Part shown: in pieces, positions 5,817-11,394 of the stretch
Layout: each line of letters starts with the position of its first letter
Numbering within the stretch: the stretch's first letter is position 1
Notes under the pieces: generated by a model
Database searches by the model: none
Told to the model about the DNA's origin: nothing
Seen by the model: only the letters and a program-made list of their open reading frames with translations
Source: Deltaproteobacteria bacterium
GTDB lineage: Bacteria > Myxococcota_A > Polyangia > JAAYKL01
Reading direction: 5' to 3'
DNA length: 11,394 nucleotides
Assembly: GCA_011389755.1 (NCBI GenBank)
Contig: JAABTR010000294.1
Span: 1 to 11,394 of the forward strand
Made by a program: the position numbers and the translations under genes

Positions 5817-8201
5817 TCAGCGCTGCTTTGCGTCAAACCGCCGAATCACCTCGTCGACGGCACGGCGGTGCACATCATCGACCTCTTTATCGGTGAGGGT
5901 GCGGTCCGGTGCTCGGTACTCTATTGAGAAGGCCAGCGACTTCTTGCCCGCGGGGATCCCCTTGCCCGTATAGACGTCGAACAGCTCCACCTTCTGCCCC
6001 AGATCGGTGCAGGCTTGGGCCAGCGCCTCCCCCACCGGTCCGGCGTCTGTTTTTTCGTCCAACAAAAGCGCCACGTCGCGCGTCATGGGAGGAAACTCCG
6101 GCAGAGCCGCAGCCTCGGGTTTGCGTTTCACTTTCCAAAGCTCGTCGACGGACAGCTCCATCAAGCACACGCCTCTGGAGAGCTTCAACTTGGCCGCGAC
6201 CTCGGGGTGCAGCTCACCGATGTTGCCGAGATTTACGTCCTTCACGAAAACGGCGACGCTTCTTTTGGGGTGAAGATAGGGCACCTTGTCGCCTGGCAAA
6301 AGCCGCAGCTTGGCAGATGTTGTCTGACGAACGAACGCCTCGGCGATCCCCTTGATGTCGTAAAAATCGTAGCTCCTCGGCGCGTCGCCCAGCCACCCCG
6401 GAACCGGTCCGCTCACGAGCGCCGCCACCTTGAGCTCCTCATGGGGCAGCTCCCGGCCCGACTCGTGAAAGGTGCGCCCCACTTCAAACTGAGCGATCCC
6501 CGGAAGGAACCGAGATTGGGCCCGCTTGAGGCTCTCCACGAGGCCGGGGACCAAGGTGGTGCGCATCGCTTTGCGTTCAGAGCTCAGCGGATTCGCAATG
6601 TGAACCACGTCGCGGTTGCAGCCGAGCACCTCGAGCACGCTGTCCGAAACGAAAGAGTAGCTCACGGCCTCCTGGAGCCCCAAGGAGCACATGATCTCTT
6701 TGACCCGCCTCGCCGCATCGAACTCGGCCCGCTGCGGAGGCAGGCAGCGCACCCGCGGCAGAGTCGACGGCACATCCTCGAACCCCCGGATCCGCGCGAC
6801 CTCCTCCACGAGGTCCACCTCCCGGGTGATGTCGGGCCTGGAAAGCGGCACAGTGACCTCGAACGATTCGCCCCGCTTTTTGACGCCGCACCCCAGTCCG
6901 CTCAAAATGCGCTCGATCTCTTTGGGAGCCGCCGCGAACCCCATGAGCTGGCGAAAACGCTCGGGACGAAAGGAGACCTTGTGGGGCTCTATGGCCTTTG
7001 GATGATTGTCTATGAACCCCGGCGCCTGTTTACCTCCAGCCAGCTCTGTCATCAACGCGGTCGTGGCCGCCAAGACATCGGGCCCCATTGAAGGATCGAT
7101 CCCGCGTTCGAAGCGATAGGAGCTCTCGCTCGAGAGCTTGAGGCTCTTTGACGTGCGCCTGACCGAGCTGGGATCGAAGTAGGCGCACTCGATGAGCACC
7201 CGCTCCGTCTTCGCGGTGACGCCACAGTGCTCGCCTCCCATCACGCCGGCGACGGCCACCGGCCGCGCTGCGTCGCAGATGAGCAGATCTTCCTCACTGA
7301 GCTCGCGCTCCACTTCATCCAGCGTAACGATGGTCTCGCCGGCCTTTGCGCGCCGCACGATGATCTTCGATTCGGCCAGCTCGTCCAGATCGAAAGCGTG
7401 GAGCGGCTGCCCCCACTCGAGCATGACGAGGTTGGTCGCATCGACGATGTTATTGATGGGGCGAATGCCCAGGTTGTGCAGGCGATACCGCACCGCAAAC
7501 GGGCTGGGCCCCACCTTGATCCCGGTCAAGACCGCCGCGCCGTAGCGAGGACAGCGCTCGGGATCCAAGATCTCCACCCGGGCCACCGCATCCACCGGCG
7601 AGCCGCCCTCATCGGCGGGAATGCGGGGGGCCGGCCGAAAGGTCTCTTGACACAAAAGCGCCGCGTCCCGAGCGATCCCCCGGTGACTCAGGGCGTCCGG
7701 CCGGTTGGGCGTAATGCCGATATTGAGTATCCAGTCTCCGAGGCCCAGGGCATCTGTTACAGCGGTGCCGGGGGGCGCGGAGATCTCGTCTTCCAGGACC
7801 AAGACCCCCTCGTGACCGGGGCCGATATTCAGCTCGAGCTCGGAACAGATCATCCCCGAAGACTCGACGCCGCCGAGCTTGCGCTTCGCGATCTCCATCT
7901 CGCCGAGCCTGGCGCCGGGCAGAGCCAGAACCACCCGCCCTCCCGGACCGGGGCAGTTCGGCGCGCCGCACACGACCTGTACCACCCCTTTGCCGCTGTC
8001 CACCTTGACGACGCTCAAATTGTCGCGGCTCGGATGGCTGGTTTTTTCCCTAACCTCTCCGACGACGACCTTCTCCAGAAGCGCACCGACCTGTTCTATC
8101 CCCTCGACCTCGAGACCTGCGAAAGTGAGCATCTTCGCAAGCTCGTGGGCAGAGACATTGATCCCTGCGATTTCGCACAGCCATTTGTAACTGACAAGCA
8201 C
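5817..8201 (-). CDS. pheT: Phenylalanine-tRNA ligase beta subunit
   Basis: This is the large subunit of the (alpha-beta)2 enzyme that charges tRNA-Phe. It supplies tRNA binding and editing of mischarged Tyr-tRNA. The 794 residues are full length. Domains in order: N-terminal segment (MLVSYKWLCE); EMAP-type tRNA-binding domain at about 44-150 (VVVGEV, VVCGAPN); B3/B4 editing region at about 210-385 (NLGIRPINNIVDATN, GQPLHAFDLD, VAGVMGG, SSYRFERGID); B5 at about 405-475 (SRPDITREVDLVEEVAR); a catalytic-like core to about 695; and the FDX-ACB anticodon-binding domain at about 700-794 (FPPMTRDVALLLDE to the C-terminus). The start is GTG at 8201, 4 bases after the pheS stop. AGGAGG at 8209-8214 overlaps the end of pheS, so the two subunits are translationally coupled. 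Confidence 0.98.
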   Translation of the reverse strand: MLVSYKWLCEIAGINVSAHELAKMLTFAGLEVEGIEQVGALLEKVVVGEVREKTSHPSRDNLSVVKVDSGKGVVQVVCGAPNCPGPGGRVVLALPGARLGEMEIAKRKLGGVESSGMICSELELNIGPGHEGVLVLEDEISAPPGTAVTDALGLGDWILNIGITPNRPDALSHRGIARDAALLCQETFRPAPRIPADEGGSPVDAVARVEILDPERCPRYGAAVLTGIKVGPSPFAVRYRLHNLGIRPINNIVDATNLVMLEWGQPLHAFDLDELAESKIIVRRAKAGETIVTLDEVERELSEEDLLICDAARPVAVAGVMGGEHCGVTAKTERVLIECAYFDPSSVRRTSKSLKLSSESSYRFERGIDPSMGPDVLAATTALMTELAGGKQAPGFIDNHPKAIEPHKVSFRPERFRQLMGFAAAPKEIERILSGLGCGVKKRGESFEVTVPLSRPDITREVDLVEEVARIRGFEDVPSTLPRVRCLPPQRAEFDAARRVKEIMCSLGLQEAVSYSFVSDSVLEVLGCNRDVVHIANPLSSERKAMRTTLVPGLVESLKRAQSRFLPGIAQFEVGRTFHESGRELPHEELKVAALVSGPVPGWLGDAPRSYDFYDIKGIAEAFVRQTTSAKLRLLPGDKVPYLHPKRSVAVFVKDVNLGNIGELHPEVAAKLKLSRGVCLMELSVDELWKVKRKPEAAALPEFPPMTRDVALLLDEKTDAGPVGEALAQACTDLGQKVELFDVYTGKGIPAGKKSLAFSIEYRAPDRTLTDKEVDDVHRRAVDEVIRRFDAKQR

Positions 8202-8205
8202 TTGC

Positions 8206-9255
8206 TCACCTCCTGAACGAGCTCAAAAACCGCGGATCGTTCTCGTAAAAGAGCTTGATGCTCGATATGCCTTCGTAACGCAGCATCGCGATGCGGTCGA
8301 CACCGATGCCGAACGCGAAGCCGGTATAACGCTCCGAGTCGACGCCCACCTCCTGCAACACGTTGGGATCGACCATCCCTGAACCGAGCACCTCGAGCCA
8401 TCCGGTCTGCGAACACAGACGACACCCCTCGCCCTTGCACGCGATGCACTGGATGTCCACCTCGGCAGACGGCTCGGTAAATGGGAAGAAGCTCGGACGA
8501 AAGCGCAGCTTGACGTCCTTGCCGAAGACTTCGTGAATAAACGCTTCGAGGACACCCTTGAGATCTGCGAAGGAGACGCCTTCGTCGACCAAGAGCCCCT
8601 CTATCTGGAAAAACATCGGGCTGTGGGTGGGATCGTCGTCCCTGCGATAGACCGCGCCCGGAGCCACTATTTGAATGGGCAACGGCCGCCGGAGCATGGT
8701 GCGGATCTGCACCGGTGACGTATGGGTCCGCAGCAGCGTCTCGCCCTCTTTAATGAAGAGGGTATCCTGCATGTCGCGAGCCGGATGGTCTTGTGGAAAA
8801 TTGAGCGCCGCAAAATTGTAGTAGTCAGTCTCGATCTCGGGCCCTGTGGCCACATCGAAGCCCATGGAGACGAACACGTCCACGATATCGTACATCACGA
8901 TGCTCAGCGGGTGCATCGCCCCGACGCCCACCGGGGGCCGGCCCGGCAGGGTCAAGTCCACGTGCCTGTCGAGGTACTCCCTGCCACGCCTTTGGTTGAT
9001 TTCGCCCAGGGCCTTGTCGGTGGCCTTCGAGATCCGCTCCTTGGTCTGATTGAGCGCGCGCCCGACATCCTTGCGCGCCTTGGGCTCGATGTCTTTCATC
9101 AGCTTCTGAAGAGCCGTCACCTCGCCCTTGTTGCCCAAGTAGGCCGCTTGCCCGGCCCTTATCGCCTGTTCATCCGAGGCCTGTCCCAATTCAGCCTCAT
9201 AGCGTTCGGCGAGTTGCCCCAATTTTTCGATGATCTGTCGTGGTTCCATTTTCAA
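8206..9255 (-). CDS. pheS: Phenylalanine-tRNA ligase alpha subunit
   Basis: This is the catalytic class II subunit that activates phenylalanine and transfers it to tRNA-Phe. An N-terminal coiled-coil of about 90 residues precedes the core. Motif 2 is YRRDDDPTHSPMFFQIEGL near residue 205. A CIACKGEGCRLC knuckle (C-x2-C-x4-C-x2-C) lies near 272. Motif 3 is GFAFGIGVDRIAML near 315. The substrate-contacting THTSP segment and the Gln and Glu of FQIEG are kept. The usual His in MFHQ is Phe here. Two starts are possible: TTG at 9255 (GGAAG seven bases upstream) or ATG at 9249 (spacing about 13). The longer form is given and the difference is two residues. A 212-bp spacer after rplT may hold regulation. 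Confidence 0.97.
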   Translation of the reverse strand: MKMEPRQIIEKLGQLAERYEAELGQASDEQAIRAGQAAYLGNKGEVTALQKLMKDIEPKARKDVGRALNQTKERISKATDKALGEINQRRGREYLDRHVDLTLPGRPPVGVGAMHPLSIVMYDIVDVFVSMGFDVATGPEIETDYYNFAALNFPQDHPARDMQDTLFIKEGETLLRTHTSPVQIRTMLRRPLPIQIVAPGAVYRRDDDPTHSPMFFQIEGLLVDEGVSFADLKGVLEAFIHEVFGKDVKLRFRPSFFPFTEPSAEVDIQCIACKGEGCRLCSQTGWLEVLGSGMVDPNVLQEVGVDSERYTGFAFGIGVDRIAMLRYEGISSIKLFYENDPRFLSSFRR

Positions 9256-9467
9256 CTACGCTCTTCCTTTTGGCAGCCGGACCCTCTCATGGCAAGGGAG
9301 GCCTCAACGTGGATGCATAGGTCTTTTTCTTATCCGAACGACCGGGTTTTTTCCGTCGCGAGGGCGCCTGAGACGCACACTCGCACCGAGCGATGACCCA
9401 TCATCGCTACCGACCTTAATCTGTATTTGGAACGGGATCAAAGAATGAATCGGCAGGTGCCTTGGAA
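9256..9467 (-). promoter_or_regulatory. rplT-pheS spacer with hairpin and possible leader peptide
   Basis: This 212-base gap is long for this otherwise compact block. On the minus strand a perfect 8-bp hairpin (AGCGATGA, loop TGGG, TCATCGCT) lies at 9389-9408. It overlaps a possible 24-codon leader frame at 9330-9404, starting ATG ATG, with AAGG about 9 bases upstream and a single Phe codon near its end. A shorter hairpin, CTCG-GTG-CGAG, overlaps the right arm of the first, so the two would compete. No T-rich terminator, T-box sequence or run of Phe codons is seen, so classical Phe attenuation is not shown. Confidence 0.35.
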
Positions 9468-9821
9468 TCACTTTTGCTGCGCTGCCACCTCGGCAACGGT
9501 CGCAAAGGCTGCCGGATCGGAGACGGCAATGTCCGCCAGGACCTTGCGATCCAGCTCGACTCCGGCTTTACGCAGCCCACCCATCATGCGGGAGTAGCTG
9601 GTACCCTGTTGTCGCGCCGCGGCGCCAATTCTGGTGATCCACAAGCGTCGCATATCGCGCTTGCGGAGCCGGCGCCCCTTGTAGGCATCGGCCCAGGCGT
9701 GCATGACCGCCACGTGTGCAACCTTGAACAAACGACTGCGCGAACCGAAAAAGCCCTTGGCTTGTTTGAGGAATCGGTTCCTGCGCCTTCTCGCTTTGAA
9801 GCCTCTTTTGACGCGAGACAT
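9468..9821 (-). CDS. rplT: 50S ribosomal protein L20
   Basis: L20 is a 23S rRNA-binding protein needed early in large-subunit assembly. In E. coli and Bacillus it also represses its own mRNA. The 117 residues match the family: a very basic N-terminal arm (MSRVKRGFKARRRRNRFLKQ), GFFGSRSRLFKVA, then the globular part with RRLRKRDMRRLWITRI and SYSRMMGGLRKAGVELDRK. AAGGAG lies 7 bases before the ATG. The gene follows rpmI by 65 bp. It is the likely source of any feedback acting on the infC-rpmI spacer. Confidence 0.98.
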   Translation of the reverse strand: MSRVKRGFKARRRRNRFLKQAKGFFGSRSRLFKVAHVAVMHAWADAYKGRRLRKRDMRRLWITRIGAAARQQGTSYSRMMGGLRKAGVELDRKVLADIAVSDPAAFATVAEVAAQQK

Positions 9822-9886
9822 AGCTACTCTCCTTCAAAACCCTGAAAGTCGGCGTTTGAGACAACCCGCTGAAAAAGACGGGAAGA

Positions 9887-10084
9887 TCACAGATACGGCA
9901 AAAGCTTGCGAACCTGCTTCTCTAAACTCGACGGAACGATGTCGTTCTTCCGCAGCCTGCGTTTACGCTTGGTGCTCTTCTTGGTCAAGATATGGCTGTG
10001 AAAAGGTTTGTCACAACGAATCTTGCCCTTTGCCGTCTTGCGAAATCTCTTGGCCGCTGCCCTGTTTGTCTTCATCTTCGGCAT
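9887..10084 (-). CDS. rpmI: 50S ribosomal protein L35
   Basis: This is a 65-residue basic protein of the large ribosomal subunit. The start MPKMKTNRAAAKRFRKTAKG is the canonical L35 N-terminus, followed by HILTKKSTKRKRRLRK and a C-terminal VRKLLPYL. The frame is open 15 codons further back to a TTG at 10129, but family comparison supports ATG 10084. Only a weak GGGGTG lies before this ATG. The gene lies between infC (144-bp spacer) and rplT (65-bp spacer), the usual infC-rpmI-rplT order. Confidence 0.97.
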   Translation of the reverse strand: MPKMKTNRAAAKRFRKTAKGKIRCDKPFHSHILTKKSTKRKRRLRKNDIVPSSLEKQVRKLLPYL

Positions 10085-10230
10085 TGCTGGACACCCCGTA
10101 CAAGGCCTAGGTGTTAATGTCAATTTCAACTACGCCCTCTTCGCTACCGCGAAAGAAGGCGTCACTATGTACACTCGTTAGATTTGAGATGCAAGCAAAA
10201 AACCAAAAAGCTCGCCTTCTATTTCAAATC
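10085..10230 (-). promoter_or_regulatory. Structured infC-rpmI spacer, candidate L20 control region
   Basis: Two stem-loops lie here on the minus strand. The first starts inside the infC stop codon: GATTTGA pairs with TCAAATC (10224-10230 with 10181-10187) around an inner stem, GCGAGC with GCTTGC (10210-10215 with 10191-10196), capped by a T-rich loop with two G residues. The second, at 10133-10161, has CGCCTTCTTTCGC opposing GCGAAGAGGGCG with a GGTA loop and small bulges. L20 represses rpmI-rplT through an RNA structure in this place in E. coli, and the leader of the operon in Bacillus. The analogy is inferred from position; no match to the L20 site was established. Confidence 0.45.
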
Positions 10231-10768
10231 AGGTGTCTGACTCCTCGTGCTCGTCCTTTTCCCCGGCGCTCGGCCCCTGCACAACGGGCTTGATCGGCGC
10301 CAGGATCATCGTCATGGTGCGCCCCTCCATCCTGTAGGGTTGCTCGACGACTCCCATGTCCCTAACTTTTTCGACCACCTTGTCGAGGAGCTTGGCCGCC
10401 ACCTCTGGATGAGCCATCTCGCGTCCGCGGAATCGAATCGTGACCTTGGCCTTATTTCCCTCCTCCAGGAAACGCCGGATGTGCTTGACCTTGAAGTCAA
10501 AATCGTGGTCATCCGTCTTGGGCCGCATCTTGACTTCCTTGACCTCGATCACCTTTTGGCGTTTCTTGGCCACAGCAGCCTGTTTTTTTTGCTCGTACTT
10601 GAACTTGCCGAAATCCATAATCCGACACACCGGCGGATTGGCCTTCGGATTGATTTCGACGAGATCCAAACCGACCTCGGAGGCGAGGGTGAGCGCCTGC
10701 CGAATCGGGTAGATGCCGAGCTGTTTCCCCTCCGGATTGATCACGCGCACCTCGGGGCGACGGATCAT
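10229..10768 (-). CDS. infC: Translation initiation factor IF-3
   Basis: IF3 binds the 30S subunit, keeps 50S away and proofreads start codon choice. The frame from ATG 10768 gives 179 residues with IF3N (APEVR-like RRPEVRVINPEG, LDLVEINPKANPPVCRIMDFGKFKYE), a Lys-rich linker helix, and IF3C (RPKTDDHDFDFKVKHIRRFL, KVTIRFRGREMAHPE, YRMEGRTMTMILAP). An acidic tail of about 20 residues ends it. IF3-like sequence continues in frame upstream of this ATG (RGPQIRINHM), so the true start is probably near 10816-10825. There a strong AGGAGG is present, but the in-frame codons are GTA, TTA, GTA and GTT. The coordinates given are the conservative ATG form and the N-terminus is likely 14-19 residues short. 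Confidence 0.95.
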   Translation of the reverse strand: MIRRPEVRVINPEGKQLGIYPIRQALTLASEVGLDLVEINPKANPPVCRIMDFGKFKYEQKKQAAVAKKRQKVIEVKEVKMRPKTDDHDFDFKVKHIRRFLEEGNKAKVTIRFRGREMAHPEVAAKLLDKVVEKVRDMGVVEQPYRMEGRTMTMILAPIKPVVQGPSAGEKDEHEESDT

Positions 10769-10829
10769 GTGATTGATCCGGATCTGGGGGCCACGTTGGT
10801 TCTTTCCCCGGAAACTACTAATACTCCAC

Positions 10830-10835
10830 CTCCTT
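10830..10835 (-). promoter_or_regulatory. Strong Shine-Dalgarno of infC without a canonical start codon
   Basis: AGGAGG lies in AAGGAGGTG upstream of infC. An ATT six bases downstream (10823-10821) mimics the AUU start of E. coli infC but is one base out of frame with the IF3 sequence. A 5-bp hairpin (10844-10861, GGTTC with GAACC) lies just upstream. Confidence 0.75.
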
Positions 10836-10882
10836 CGCTGAGGGTTCCGCCGAGCGAACCCTGTGTAATTGTCCGAGAAGGG

Positions 10883-11394
10883 TCAAACCGACGGCTCCCT
10901 GGCTTCTTCTTCGAGCCAGGATATGAGCTCATCCATCGGAATGAAGCCCTTCTCCCCGTCTTTTCTCGTGCGCAGCGCTACGCCTTTGTCGTCGACTTCT
11001 CGGTCGCCGATCACGGCCATCGCCGGTATTCGCATGAGACGAGCTTCTCGAATTTTAGCGCCGAGCTTGTCGTTACTCAAGTAGGTTACGGCGCGAATGC
11101 CCTTCTTCCTCAAAGTCTCTTCGACCTGCTTGGCCCACTCGTTGTGTTTCTCGGAGACCGTCAAAATTGCGATCTGCTCTGGTGCGAGCCACATGGGGAA
11201 CGCCCCGGCGAAGTGCTCCACCATGATCCCGAAAAAGCGCTCGAGGGACCCCAGCAAAGCCCGATGCAACATGACCGGACGGTGCCGCCGGGAATCCTCG
11301 CCGATATAATTAATATCGAAACGCTCGGGCAGATTGAAATCGCACTGGATAGTGGTGCACTGCCACATGCGCCCGATGGCGTCGCGGATCTTTA
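10883..11394 (-). CDS. thrS: Threonine-tRNA ligase, C-terminal part (cut by window edge)
   Basis: About 170 C-terminal residues are present; the reading frame stays open to the right edge. The last part of the class II core is visible: DAIGRMWQCTTIQCDFNLPE, RFDINYIGED and motif 3 in HRPVMLHRALLGSLERF. The HGTP-type anticodon-binding domain follows (MWLAPEQIAILTVSEKHNEW, LGAKIREARLMRIPAMAVIGDRE, VALRTRKDG). The N-terminal TGS and editing domains and most of the catalytic core lie outside the window. The enzyme charges tRNA-Thr. The stop is 47 bases before the infC Shine-Dalgarno, consistent with the common thrS-infC-rpmI-rplT-pheST order. Confidence 0.97.
   Translation of the reverse strand, partial: KIRDAIGRMWQCTTIQCDFNLPERFDINYIGEDSRRHRPVMLHRALLGSLERFFGIMVEHFAGAFPMWLAPEQIAILTVSEKHNEWAKQVEETLRKKGIRAVTYLSNDKLGAKIREARLMRIPAMAVIGDREVDDKGVALRTRKDGEKGFIPMDELISWLEEEAREPSV

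Noticed and set aside
7227..8216. Plus-strand open frame of 329 codons antisense to pheT
   Set aside because: Exactly mirrors pheT codon structure and has no family resemblance.
9256..9467. T-box riboswitch or pheM-type Phe attenuator upstream of pheS
   Set aside because: No T-box core sequence, no intrinsic terminator with a T-run, and only one Phe codon in the short leader frame.
10085..10129. Fifteen-residue N-terminal extension of L35 from TTG 10129
   Set aside because: L35 proteins start at MPKMKT-like sequence; the extension is unlike the family.
10821..10823. ATT as the infC start codon, as in E. coli
   Set aside because: The spacing from AGGAGG is ideal, but the distance to ATG 10768 is 55 bases, so it is out of frame with IF3 in this sequence. 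Kept only as an error or frameshift hypothesis.

Overview
The window is an ordinary bacterial chromosome segment of fairly high G+C. It most resembles the former Deltaproteobacteria (Myxococcota/Desulfobacterota-like). The reasons are the IF3 gene with a non-standard start region, the MerR gene following pheT, the tRNA-Pro/surE neighbourhood, and the large GAF protein with Ala/Lys/Pro linkers. The exact taxon cannot be fixed from this sequence. There are no mobile elements, CRISPR arrays or prophage genes.

Layout. All genes except the first lie on the minus strand, so transcription runs from the right edge leftwards. From the right: thrS (C-terminal part only, cut by the edge), infC, rpmI, rplT, pheS, pheT, a MerR-type regulator, tRNA-Pro(GGG) with a strong intrinsic terminator, then surE, a DUF368/PopT-type membrane protein, a LysM-M23 lipoprotein and apt. 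On the plus strand, convergent with apt, is a 510-residue protein with two unfamiliar N-terminal regions and a C-terminal GAF domain.

The right half is the classic translation block: threonyl-tRNA synthetase, IF3, L35, L20 and both subunits of phenylalanyl-tRNA synthetase. In many proteobacteria ihfA lies between pheT and merR; here it is absent. The left half is envelope and salvage: SurE nucleotidase, a probable undecaprenyl-phosphate translocase, a cell-wall endopeptidase-like lipoprotein and adenine phosphoribosyltransferase. Tight spacing makes surE to apt look like one operon. Its order recalls surE-pcm-nlpD-rpoS of other proteobacteria, with DUF368 where pcm would be and apt where rpoS would be.

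No clearly new multi-gene system is present. The points most worth checking are: infC has a strong Shine-Dalgarno but no ATG, GTG or TTG in frame behind it; the infC-rpmI spacer holds two stem-loops suitable for L20-type feedback; the rplT-pheS spacer holds a perfect hairpin and a possible leader peptide; merR appears to have its own promoter, a palindrome and a GTG start; and a PopT-type lipid-carrier transporter is co-transcribed with a LysM-M23 hydrolase.
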